Notes under the pieces: model-generated
What the model saw: only the letters and a program-made list of their open reading frames with translations
Databases searched by the model: none
What the model was told of the DNA's origin: nothing
Origin: an uncultured Eubacteriales bacterium
GTDB taxonomy: Bacteria > Bacillota > Clostridia > Oscillospirales > CAG-272
Length of the DNA stretch: 8,472 nucleotides
Assembly: GCA_934446285.1 (NCBI GenBank)
Contig: CAKSEI010000054.1
Location: forward strand, 1 to 8,472
Direction: 5' to 3'
In this document: positions 1 to 6,469 of the stretch, piece after piece
How positions within the stretch are numbered: position 1 is the stretch's first letter
Layout of the letters: every line of letters begins with the position of its first letter
Made by a program: the position numbers and the translations under genes

Positions 1-716
1 AACGCGAATTCGTCGCGCGCACGGTTATGAAGATAAACTCAACGCTCAACGGATGCTATGTTTTCTCGAGTGGCAAGAATATGGGCGTATTCAAGGCGGT
101 TGGATACCCCGAGGATGTAGGACGGTTTTACAGACTTGAAGAATACTCGGCGTATTCATGGACCGCTCACGGCAGATATCCGACAAATACACCGGGCTGG
201 TGGGGCGGTGCGCATCCCTTTGCCCTGCTCGATTACACCGTCGTACACAACGGTGAGATATCCTCATATGACGCGAACAGAAGATTTATAGAGATGTTCG
301 GCTACAAGTGCACGCTGCAGACCGACACTGAGGTTATAACATATATAATGGACTACCTCATACGCAGACAGGGATTTACCCCCGAGGAGGCGGCAGCCGT
401 TGTCGCCGCACCATTCTGGAGCACAATAGAAAAAATGCCGGCGGAAAAGGCGGAGCGCATGAAGCTGCTGCGCACGGTATATTCGGGCTTTCTCATAACA
501 GGTCCATTCTCGATAATAGTCGGGTATAACGGCGGACTGATGGCATTAAACGACAGACTCAAGCTGCGCAGCATGGTAGTAGGCGAAAAGGACGATAAGG
601 TATATATAGCAAGCGAAGAGGCAGCGATACGTACAATGGAACCGGACGTCGGAAAAATATACGCGCCCGCGGGCGGTGAGCCGGTTATTGTAAACGTAAA
701 GGAGGGTAAATTCTGA
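1..716 (+). CDS. Glutamate synthase glutaminase subunit (class II glutamine amidotransferase), 5'-truncated by window edge
   Basis: This stand-alone glutaminase subunit of a split glutamate synthase hydrolyses glutamine and delivers ammonia to the FMN subunit. The frame is open to the left edge (first full codon at base 3), and the ATG at 27 lies inside the conserved domain, so the true start and the catalytic N-terminal Cys are outside the window. About 237 C-terminal residues are visible; from remembered family lengths of about 360-370, roughly 130 are missing. Visible Ntn-amidotransferase motifs are AHGRYPTN (bases 165-188), HNGE (246-257; oxyanion Asn and Gly) and TDTE (321-332; substrate-binding Asp). 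The sequence GWWGGAHPF between the first two is typical of the archaeal/clostridial stand-alone form. The stop overlaps the next start by one base (TGATG), which implies translational coupling. Family assignment is firm. That it works in a glutamate synthase follows from its neighbours. Confidence 0.93.
   Translation, partial: REFVARTVMKINSTLNGCYVFSSGKNMGVFKAVGYPEDVGRFYRLEEYSAYSWTAHGRYPTNTPGWWGGAHPFALLDYTVVHNGEISSYDANRRFIEMFGYKCTLQTDTEVITYIMDYLIRRQGFTPEEAAAVVAAPFWSTIEKMPAEKAERMKLLRTVYSGFLITGPFSIIVGYNGGLMALNDRLKLRSMVVGEKDDKVYIASEEAAIRTMEPDVGKIYAPAGGEPVIVNVKEGKF
701..706 (+). promoter_or_regulatory. Ribosome binding site of the FMN subunit gene
   Basis: GGAGGG lies nine bases upstream of the ATG at 716, inside the 3' end of the glutaminase gene. 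It supports reinitiation at the TGATG overlap. Confidence 0.7.
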
Positions 717-2203
717 TGGCAGTAAATTATTTTTATCCCGAATACGAGGTTAAGCGAGATAAGGACAGATGTATCTCGTGCAGAGTGTGCGAGAGACAGT
801 GCGCAAACGAGGTACATTCCTATTCGGAAAAGTTAGGTGTGATGATATCCGACGAGAGCAAATGCGTAAACTGTCAGAGGTGCGTATGTCTATGTCCGAC
901 GCACGCTTTAAAAATTGTTAAGAGCGACTGTATGCTCAAGGAAAATGCAAACTGGCAGCAGGATACCATAAAGGAAATATACAAGCAGGCGGGCAGCGGC
1001 GGAGTTTTGCTCTCATCGATGGGAAATCCGAAGCCCATGCCCGTATACTGGGACAAGATACTCATAAACGCATCCCAGGTAACCAACCCGCCGATAGACC
1101 CGCTGCGCGAACCTATGGAGACAAAGGTCTTTCTCGGCAAAAAGCCCCTCGGCATAAAGGATATATCCGAGCTGCCGCCGCAGCTTGAGCTTTCCATGCC
1201 CGTTATGTTCTCGGCTATGAGCTACGGTTCGATCAGCTATAATGCGCACGCATCTCTTGCGCGTGCGGCACAGGCTCTCGGCATATACTATAACACGGGA
1301 GAAGGCGGTCTGCACGAAGACTTTTACGTTTACGGCGACAATACCGTCGTACAGGTCGCATCGGGTCGTTTCGGCGTGCACGAGGGCTTCTTAAAGGCGG
1401 GAGCAGCAGTTGAGATAAAGATGGGTCAGGGTGCAAAGCCGGGTATAGGCGGGCATCTGCCGGGTGCGAAAATAGTCGGAGACGTATCGCGTACGCGTAT
1501 GATTCCCGAGGGCTCGGACGCAATATCCCCCGCGCCGCACCACGATATATATTCGATAGAGGACTTAAGGCAGCTCGTATGCTCCTTAAAGGAGGCAACC
1601 GAATACAAAAAGCCGATAATAGTTAAGGTTGCAGCCGTACATAATATCGCGGCTATTGCGAGCGGTATAGCGCGCAGCGGTGCGGATATCATAGCGATAG
1701 ACGGTTTCAGAGGCGGTACGGGAGCAGCACCTACGAGAATAAGGGATAACGTAGGTATACCGATAGAGCTTGCCCTTGCGGCGGTCGATACCCGTCTGCG
1801 CGACGAGGGCATACGAAATAACGTATCAATCGTCGTCGGGGGCAGCATACGCAGCTCAGCAGACGTGGTAAAGGCGATAGCTCTCGGTGCGGACGCCTGC
1901 TACGTGGCGACAGCTGCACTTATCGCCATGGGCTGTCACCTCTGCAGAACCTGCCAGAGCGGCAAGTGCAACTGGGGGATTGCTACTCAGCGTCCCGAGC
2001 TTGTTAAGAGGCTCAATCCCGATATAGGCAGCGAGAGACTTATCAACCTCATGACCGCGTGGAAGCACGAAATAAAGGAAATGATGGGCGGCATGGGTAT
2101 AAACTCGATAGAGGCTCTGCGCGGCAACAGACTTATGCTGCGCGGTGTCGGTCTTAATGAAAAGGAGCTGTCGATACTCGGTATCGCACACGCAGGTGAA
2201 TGA
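716..2203 (+). CDS. Glutamate synthase FMN-binding subunit with N-terminal 2x[4Fe-4S] ferredoxin domain
   Basis: This is the synthase core, which reductively aminates 2-oxoglutarate with ammonia from the glutaminase subunit to give glutamate. Residues 1-65 form a bacterial-type two-cluster ferredoxin: Cys19/22/25/29 and Cys50/53/56/60, the last followed by Pro. Residues from about 90 to 480 form the TIM-barrel FMN domain, with the motif MGQGAKPGIGGHLPG, then PHHDIYSIEDL (His275, His276, Asp277), DGFRGGTGAAPTR and a phosphate-binding VVGGS segment. The [3Fe-4S] cysteines follow the canonical C-x5-C-x4-C pattern (Cys407, Cys413, Cys418), then GIATQRPEL; an additional Cys410 lies within the motif. 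The 495 residues match the archaeal-type FMN subunit rather than the roughly 1500-residue bacterial GltB. A GGAGGG ribosome site at 701-706 sits nine bases before the ATG. Homologues are sometimes named gltB or gltB2. Confidence 0.95.
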   Translation: MAVNYFYPEYEVKRDKDRCISCRVCERQCANEVHSYSEKLGVMISDESKCVNCQRCVCLCPTHALKIVKSDCMLKENANWQQDTIKEIYKQAGSGGVLLSSMGNPKPMPVYWDKILINASQVTNPPIDPLREPMETKVFLGKKPLGIKDISELPPQLELSMPVMFSAMSYGSISYNAHASLARAAQALGIYYNTGEGGLHEDFYVYGDNTVVQVASGRFGVHEGFLKAGAAVEIKMGQGAKPGIGGHLPGAKIVGDVSRTRMIPEGSDAISPAPHHDIYSIEDLRQLVCSLKEATEYKKPIIVKVAAVHNIAAIASGIARSGADIIAIDGFRGGTGAAPTRIRDNVGIPIELALAAVDTRLRDEGIRNNVSIVVGGSIRSSADVVKAIALGADACYVATAALIAMGCHLCRTCQSGKCNWGIATQRPELVKRLNPDIGSERLINLMTAWKHEIKEMMGGMGINSIEALRGNRLMLRGVGLNEKELSILGIAHAGE

Positions 2204-2205
2204 CG

Positions 2206-2637
2206 ATGAAAAAAGTGTATGTAAACGAAGAATGGTGTCTCGGCTGCAGACTTTGTGAATACAACTGCGCCTTTGCAAATACCGACCTTGAATATATGTT
2301 TGAGTTGAAAGGCGAGAAGATTTATCCTCGGGTGACGGTAGAGAGCGGAGATAAAATAAACTACGCCGTATCATGCAGGCACTGCGATGACCCCTTATGC
2401 ATGAAGAGCTGTATCGCAGGGGCAATCTCAAAGGATGTTTACGGTGTGGTGACGATCGACAGAGATAAGTGCGTCGGATGTCACACGTGTATTCTCGTAT
2501 GTCCCTACGGAGCGCTTAGCTGCGACGGGGCGGGAACGGCGACGAAATGCGAGCTGTGCACGCGAAATAAGGCGGGAAGACCCGCGTGCGTGGATGGTTG
2601 TCCGAACAGAGCTATAGTATACGAGGAGAGAGGCTGA
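2206..2637 (+). CDS. Four-cluster [4Fe-4S] ferredoxin protein (DmsB/HycB-like electron-transfer subunit)
   Basis: This small cytoplasmic protein of 143 residues carries sixteen cysteines in four groups: 11/14/17/21, 57/60/65/69, 89/92/95/99 and 115/118/128/132. The second group has the C-x2-C-x4-C-x3-C spacing, and the fourth has the long C-x2-C-x9-C-x3-C-P spacing, of DmsB/HycB-type ferredoxins. Four [4Fe-4S] clusters are expected. No signal peptide or membrane segment is visible. Its place between the FMN subunit and a flavoprotein suggests that it wires the two together as part of the glutamate synthase electron-input arm; this role is inferred. The start at 2206 is preferred because AGGTGA at 2194-2199 lies six bases before it. 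An in-frame ATG at 2200, overlapping the upstream stop, would have no spacer and would add only two residues (Met-Thr). Confidence 0.9.
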   Translation: MKKVYVNEEWCLGCRLCEYNCAFANTDLEYMFELKGEKIYPRVTVESGDKINYAVSCRHCDDPLCMKSCIAGAISKDVYGVVTIDRDKCVGCHTCILVCPYGALSCDGAGTATKCELCTRNKAGRPACVDGCPNRAIVYEERG

Positions 2638-2640
2638 GAG

Positions 2641-3876
2641 ATGAGAAAATATGTTATCATAGGCAACGGAACAGCAGCCGTAGGATGTATAGAAGGCATA
2701 AGGCGGCATGACGCTAACGGAAAGATAACCGTCATAAGCGCGGAAAATCATCATGTCTACTCGCGACCGCTCATATCCTATCTTCTCGAAGGCAAAACCG
2801 ATATAAACCGCATAAAGTATCGCCCCGACGACTTTTATGAGATAAACGGCTGCGATGTTCTCTACGGTGTGCGCGCAGAAAAAATCGATACCGAGGCAAA
2901 GAAGGTTACCGTCTCGGACGGTAAAGAGATTAAATACGATTACCTCTGTATTGCGGCAGGCTCCTCTCCTTTTGTCCCTCCGACAGACGGTATGGAAAAG
3001 GTAAAAAAGAAATTTTCGTTTATGACCCTTGATGACGCACTTGATATAGAAAAGAACCTTGACGGAAAGGATAAAGTTCTTATCGTCGGCGCGGGACTTA
3101 TAGGTCTGAAATGTGCCGAGGGCATTTACGGCAAAGTAGCGCAGATAACTGTCTGCGACCTTGCTCCGCGCATTCTCTCGAGCGTTTTCGACGATGAGTT
3201 TGCCGCCTCCATGCAGTCACATCTTGAGAGCAAGGGTATAAAAATTCTGACGGGAGACTGCGTAGATCGGTACGAGGAAAATAAAGCCATCATGAAGTCG
3301 GGAAAAGAGATCGACTTTGATATTCTAATAACAGCCGTAGGTGTCAGAGCGAACACTACCCTTGCCTCATCCGCCGGTATAAAGTGCGGCAGAGGAATAG
3401 ACATAGACTCTCACTGCATGACAAGCGCTCAGGGTGTTTACGCTGCGGGCGACTGCACTGAGGGCTATGACACCGTGACGGGAGACATAAGAGTTATCGC
3501 AATTCTTCCGAGTGCATATATGCAGGGTTTCTGCGCGGGAGAAAACATGGCAGGCGCCAAAACCGAGTATGCGGGCGGTGTTCCGCTCAATTCTCTCGGG
3601 CTTTTCGGACTTCATACCATGACATGCGGTCACGACATGGGAGGAGATTGCGTGAGCGTTCGTACCGACGGCAATATACGCAAGTTCTTTATAAAGGACG
3701 GAATCATGACAGGCTTTATGCTTATGGGTGACTGCAAACGTGCGGGAATTTACACGTCCCTTGTGAGGGATGCGGTAAAGCTCGGAAACGATGACGTTGA
3801 AAAAATTAAAAACGAGCCGTCAACTTTGATTTTTTTGCCCCGCGACCGTAGAAAAATCTTCGGAGGTGTGGTATAA
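2641..3876 (+). CDS. FAD/NAD(P)-dependent oxidoreductase (NirB/rubredoxin-reductase-like flavoprotein)
   Basis: This 411-residue flavoprotein belongs to the two-dinucleotide-binding-domain family. The N-terminal FAD motif is IIGNGTAAVG (Gly8, Gly10, Ala13), followed by YSRPLISYLLEG near 40-51. The NAD(P) Rossmann motif is VGAGLIGLKCAEG (Gly150, Gly152, Gly155). The second FAD motif is VYAAGDC (Asp271). A C-terminal domain of about 110 residues resembles that of the nitrite-reductase flavin module and rubredoxin reductases. The SRPL segment has Leu where CoA-disulfide reductases carry the redox Cys, so that activity is unlikely. It is not a GltD homologue in the strict sense, because GltD carries its own N-terminal Fe-S domain; here that part is presumably supplied by the preceding ferredoxin gene, three bases upstream. 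The likely role is to oxidise NAD(P)H and feed electrons to the ferredoxin and FMN subunits; the nucleotide specificity cannot be read safely. Confidence 0.88.
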   Translation: MRKYVIIGNGTAAVGCIEGIRRHDANGKITVISAENHHVYSRPLISYLLEGKTDINRIKYRPDDFYEINGCDVLYGVRAEKIDTEAKKVTVSDGKEIKYDYLCIAAGSSPFVPPTDGMEKVKKKFSFMTLDDALDIEKNLDGKDKVLIVGAGLIGLKCAEGIYGKVAQITVCDLAPRILSSVFDDEFAASMQSHLESKGIKILTGDCVDRYEENKAIMKSGKEIDFDILITAVGVRANTTLASSAGIKCGRGIDIDSHCMTSAQGVYAAGDCTEGYDTVTGDIRVIAILPSAYMQGFCAGENMAGAKTEYAGGVPLNSLGLFGLHTMTCGHDMGGDCVSVRTDGNIRKFFIKDGIMTGFMLMGDCKRAGIYTSLVRDAVKLGNDDVEKIKNEPSTLIFLPRDRRKIFGGVV

Positions 3877-3877
3877 T
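3849..3877 (+). promoter_or_regulatory. Candidate internal promoter with perfect extended -10
   Basis: TGGTATAAT at 3869-3877 is an exact extended -10 (TGnTATAAT) for the housekeeping sigma factor. It spans the stop codon of the flavoprotein gene. Seventeen bases upstream, TAGAAA (3849-3854) matches four of six -35 positions. Transcription would start near 3884, about 20 bases before the GXGXG gene and just upstream of its AGAGG site. Inferred from sequence only; it could be a chance match. Confidence 0.35.
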
Positions 3878-3904
3878 GGTATCGTATATAAGAGGTAAAA
3901 GACA

Positions 3905-4621
3905 ATGGTAATAAACGCAAAAGGCAAAAATTACAAGGAGCTTAACGAAGCAATACGCTCGGCAGGAGAGGATATTTCCGTTGAAAATGTCATGGGACAG
4001 AGATTTATCGCGGCGGGAATGTCAGAGCCGGACGTTGATATATACGGAGTTCCGGGCAACGCCCTCGGCGCTTATCTCAACGGAGCTACGGTAAATGTCC
4101 ACGGCAACGCACAGGACGCAGTAGGCGACACGATGAACTGCGGGAATATTTTAATAGACGGCAGAGTCGGTGACGCAGTAGGCTACGCGATGCGCGGAGG
4201 AGAGATACTTATTCACGGAGATGCGGGATACCGGGCGGGCATTCATATGAAGGCTTATGAGGACAAGATACCGCATATAGTCATCGGCGGCAGAGCGGGC
4301 AGCTTTCTCGGCGAATATCAGGCGGGCGGAATTATTATCGTACTCAATATCGAGGAGCTTGACAATCCCGTAGGTAACTTTCCCTGCACAGGTATGCACG
4401 GAGGAATAATGTTTATCAGAGGCGACTGCGGGAATATAAAATTCCCGCACGGAGTTACCTGCTCCGCTGCAACAGAGGGTCAGATAAAGTCCATACGCGA
4501 TATTCTCGTGAGATTCTGCAACGCTTTCGGAGAGGACCTCGACACGCTGCTCGAGGTACCATTTACGGTTGTTACGCCCGACAGCAAAAACCCGTATAAG
4601 CAGATGTACGTAGCAAACTGA
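3905..4621 (+). CDS. Glutamate synthase GXGXG-domain subunit
   Basis: This 238-residue protein corresponds to the C-terminal right-handed beta-helix (GXGXG) domain of the glutamate synthase large chain, encoded separately here. Repeated Gly-rich turns run from about residue 48 to 150, including PGNALGAYLNG, HGNAQDAVGDTM, DGRVGDAVGYAMRGG and HGDAGYRAGIHM, followed by VIGGRAGSFLGEYQAGG. The domain has no catalytic residues; in GltB it braces the glutaminase and synthase domains and helps form the ammonia tunnel. The segment NFPCTGMHGG followed by a second Gly-rich turn continues the helix. The start at 3905 is chosen because the frame is closed just upstream (TAA at 3896-3898) and AGAGG at 3891-3895 lies nine bases before it. 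The gene is separated from the other synthase subunits by the ferredoxin and flavoprotein genes. Homologues are sometimes called gltB3. Confidence 0.93.
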   Translation: MVINAKGKNYKELNEAIRSAGEDISVENVMGQRFIAAGMSEPDVDIYGVPGNALGAYLNGATVNVHGNAQDAVGDTMNCGNILIDGRVGDAVGYAMRGGEILIHGDAGYRAGIHMKAYEDKIPHIVIGGRAGSFLGEYQAGGIIIVLNIEELDNPVGNFPCTGMHGGIMFIRGDCGNIKFPHGVTCSAATEGQIKSIRDILVRFCNAFGEDLDTLLEVPFTVVTPDSKNPYKQMYVAN

Positions 4622-4641
4622 CGCAAGAAGGATGGTACGAT

Positions 4642-5799
4642 ATGAAATACACGCGTGATGATGTCATGCAATATGTCAAAGAGGAGGACGTAAAATTTAT
4701 ACGTCTCTCCTTTTGTGATGTTTACGGAAATCAGATGAATACCTCCATAATGCCTGCGGAGCTGTCCGACGCCTTTGACGGTGCGGTATGGCTTGATGCA
4801 GCGCGGGTAGGGGTAAAGTCTCACGTGCCTTACGGCAGGCTTTATCTGCGTCCCGACCCGTCTACTCTCTCGGTTCTGCCGTGGAGACCTGACCATGGCA
4901 GAGTCATGCGCATGTTCTGCTCGCTCGAGGACTGCGACGGAAATGTTTTTTCAGCTGACACGCGCACCCTGCTTATCGACACGATAAAAAAGGCAAAAGA
5001 GCGCGGGTGCGATTTCACTTTCTCGTCGCGTGCACAGTTCTACCTTTTTTCCTGCGACGAAAACGGCGCTCCGACAGACATTCCGTATGACATCGCGGGA
5101 TATATGGATATTGCTCCTGAAGACCGGGGTGAGAACGTGCGGCGCGAGATTTGCCTGTCGCTTGAGCAAATGGGAATAACACCCTTAAGCTCTCATCACG
5201 AGGCAGGTCCGGGGCAAAACGAAATAATCTACCGTCCCGCAGACGCTCTGCGCAGTGCCGATGACGCGGTATGTTTCCGCTCGGTTGTAATGACAATAGC
5301 GGCACGCAACGGACTTTTCGCAGACTTTTCACCCCTGCCGATGCCTGACGCTCCCGCAAACGGAATGAACATAGGAATGTCAGACGGAAAAGGAGAGACG
5401 AGCGAGCGTGAAGCCTTTCTCGGAATTATAGCAAGACTGCCCGAGATTACGGCATTCTTAAATCCGAGTGAGCAGTCTTATGCCCGTCTTAAGCGGAGCG
5501 GCGCTCCGGCATCTCTAATTATTTCTGACAGTGAGGCGGACGCCGCCGTGCGTATACACTGCCCGTATAAGCAGAGCCTGACATACGAGCTGATGACACC
5601 CGATTCATCCGCCAATCCATATATCGTTTACACGCTCATGATAAAAGCGGCTCTTGAGGGCTTGGACGGAAAGACAAAGAGGTGTGAGAGCTTGTCTCTT
5701 CCTCATGACCTCTCTGAGGCAAAGCGTGCGGCAGCGGCAAGTGAGTTTATTTCATCCTGCCTGCCGCACACGGTAATCGACGCATACACGGCAGAATAA
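4642..5799 (+). CDS. Glutamine synthetase homologue, probably catalytically inactive
   Basis: This is a GS type I relative of 385 residues, against about 440 for active enzymes. The N-terminal beta-grasp segment is recognisable (FCDVYGNQMNTSIMP), as are PDPSTLSVLPWRPDHGRV, MDIAPEDRGENVRREI, the core SSHHEAGPGQNE (Glu187, Glu194) and TPDSSANPY. Several active-site positions are altered. The metal-ligand Glu-x-Glu before FYLF is Arg130-x-Gln132, the metal-ligand His of the GSGxH motif is Asn243, the ATP/phosphate Arg of the NRS motif aligns with Ala299, and the glutamate-binding Arg of the ExR motif is Met318 (Glu316 kept). These assignments come from recalled family motifs, not a computed alignment. 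The frame is uninterrupted, so this looks like a maintained pseudoenzyme rather than a decaying gene. AAGGA at 4628-4632 is nine bases before the ATG. Its position beside an ANTAR regulator suggests a sensing or scaffold role (inference). Confidence 0.88.
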   Translation: MKYTRDDVMQYVKEEDVKFIRLSFCDVYGNQMNTSIMPAELSDAFDGAVWLDAARVGVKSHVPYGRLYLRPDPSTLSVLPWRPDHGRVMRMFCSLEDCDGNVFSADTRTLLIDTIKKAKERGCDFTFSSRAQFYLFSCDENGAPTDIPYDIAGYMDIAPEDRGENVRREICLSLEQMGITPLSSHHEAGPGQNEIIYRPADALRSADDAVCFRSVVMTIAARNGLFADFSPLPMPDAPANGMNIGMSDGKGETSEREAFLGIIARLPEITAFLNPSEQSYARLKRSGAPASLIISDSEADAAVRIHCPYKQSLTYELMTPDSSANPYIVYTLMIKAALEGLDGKTKRCESLSLPHDLSEAKRAAAASEFISSCLPHTVIDAYTAE

Positions 5800-5803
5800 T
5801 ATA

Positions 5804-5809
5804 TATAAT
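5804..5809 (+). promoter_or_regulatory. Possible -10 element upstream of the ANTAR regulator
   Basis: An exact TATAAT lies in the 37-base AT-rich gap between the GS-like gene and the ANTAR gene. No good -35 is seen at 16-18 bases (the best, TCGACG at 5777-5782, is 21 bases away), so this may be nothing more than local AT richness. Transcription from it would begin near 5816, just ahead of the strong ribosome site. Confidence 0.2.
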
Positions 5810-5822
5810 CAATTTCGACAAT

Positions 5823-5830
5823 AAGGAGGG
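5823..5830 (+). promoter_or_regulatory. Strong ribosome binding site deciding a TTG start
   Basis: AAGGAGGG sits six bases before the TTG at 5837. It is the best Shine-Dalgarno match on the plus-strand block and, with no nearby in-frame ATG, fixes the start of the ANTAR gene. Confidence 0.8.
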
Positions 5831-5836
5831 AGAAAC

Positions 5837-6415
5837 TTGGAAATACGCACGTACAGCGCGCTCGTAGTGTCAAGCTCGGAAAAATTCAACAGCTCTCTCT
5901 CCTTGGTCTTTTCTCACGGATATTATGAGCAGCCGGTATTCGCATCAAACATAAATGAGGCGAAAAGGTACATGATTAACCGTGACTACGATTTTATTAT
6001 GATAAATTCGCCTTTGCCCGACGACATTGGAACTCGATTTGCCTGCGACTGCGTTATAAATACTGACTCGGTCGTGCTTATTTTCCTGAAGAGTGACAGC
6101 TATGACGGACTGCACGAAAAGCTGAAGGGCAGCGGCGTACTCACCTTGCGAAAGCCGACATCGCTGCCGATAGTTGAGCAATCGGTCGACTTTATGTGCG
6201 CACTGCGCGAAAGAATACGGACGGTGCGCAAGCGTTCGCTCAATGTCGAGGAAAAAATGAAAGAGATAAGGCTCGTCAACCGTGCGAAATGGTTGCTAAT
6301 AGACAAGCTCAAGATGACAGAACCGGACGCACACAGATACATAGAGAAACAGGCAATGGACAGGTGCGTGAGCAAATCGGAGATTTCCGAGAATATCATA
6401 AGCACATACGAATGA
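5837..6415 (+). CDS. ANTAR-domain antitermination regulator with degenerate receiver domain
   Basis: This 192-residue protein is of the AmiR/NasR/NitR type. Residues about 5-120 form a receiver-like fold and 125-190 an ANTAR RNA-binding domain, with a preceding coiled-coil-like helix. The ANTAR core is visible as NRAKWLLIDKLKMTEPDAHRYIEKQAM in two parts: NRAKWLLIDKL (148-158) and the helix from Glu162 to Met174. The receiver lacks normal phosphorylation residues: the acidic pair after the first strand is Ser-Ser (SSSE, 12-15) and the acceptor Asp aligns with Asn57 (MINSPLP). The Lys-Pro of strand five is kept (Lys106-Pro107). It should therefore act without phosphoryl transfer, probably through a partner protein. 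ANTAR proteins bind paired hexaloop RNA hairpins that prevent termination; NitR-type members in clostridia regulate glnA/glt operons. The likely target leader is upstream of the window. The start is TTG. Confidence 0.9.
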   Translation: MEIRTYSALVVSSSEKFNSSLSLVFSHGYYEQPVFASNINEAKRYMINRDYDFIMINSPLPDDIGTRFACDCVINTDSVVLIFLKSDSYDGLHEKLKGSGVLTLRKPTSLPIVEQSVDFMCALRERIRTVRKRSLNVEEKMKEIRLVNRAKWLLIDKLKMTEPDAHRYIEKQAMDRCVSKSEISENIISTYE

Positions 6416-6441
6416 TTTATAAAAACACAGATACCGGCGTA

Positions 6442-6469
6442 GCTCTCTTGCTCAGCATTGCTCTCTTGC
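6442..6469. repeat. Short direct repeat, two 10-bp copies
   Basis: GCTCTCTTGC occurs at 6442-6451 and 6460-6469, giving an 18-base period. The pair is flanked by CCGGC (6434-6438) and GCCGG (6468-6472), which could close a long-loop stem. It lies in the 3' untranslated region of the ANTAR gene. Function unknown. Confidence 0.5.

Noticed and set aside
27..716. ATG at 27 as the start of the glutaminase subunit
   Set aside because: The frame is open upstream to the edge, the ATG falls inside the conserved domain, and the essential N-terminal Cys would be missing.
1856..2431. Long minus-strand open frame of 191 codons across the FMN and ferredoxin genes
   Set aside because: It runs opposite to two clearly real genes, is rich in Arg, Ser and Cys from antisense codons, and shows no recognisable domain.
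4642..5799. GS-like gene as a frameshifted or decaying pseudogene
   Set aside because: The frame is continuous with a good ribosome site and operon spacing, and the conserved segments appear in order. The changes are substitutions at active-site positions rather than disruptions.
5800..5836. ANTAR target hairpins in the leader directly ahead of the regulator
   Set aside because: The 37-base gap has no pair of stem-loops with hexanucleotide loops and no terminator to be bypassed.
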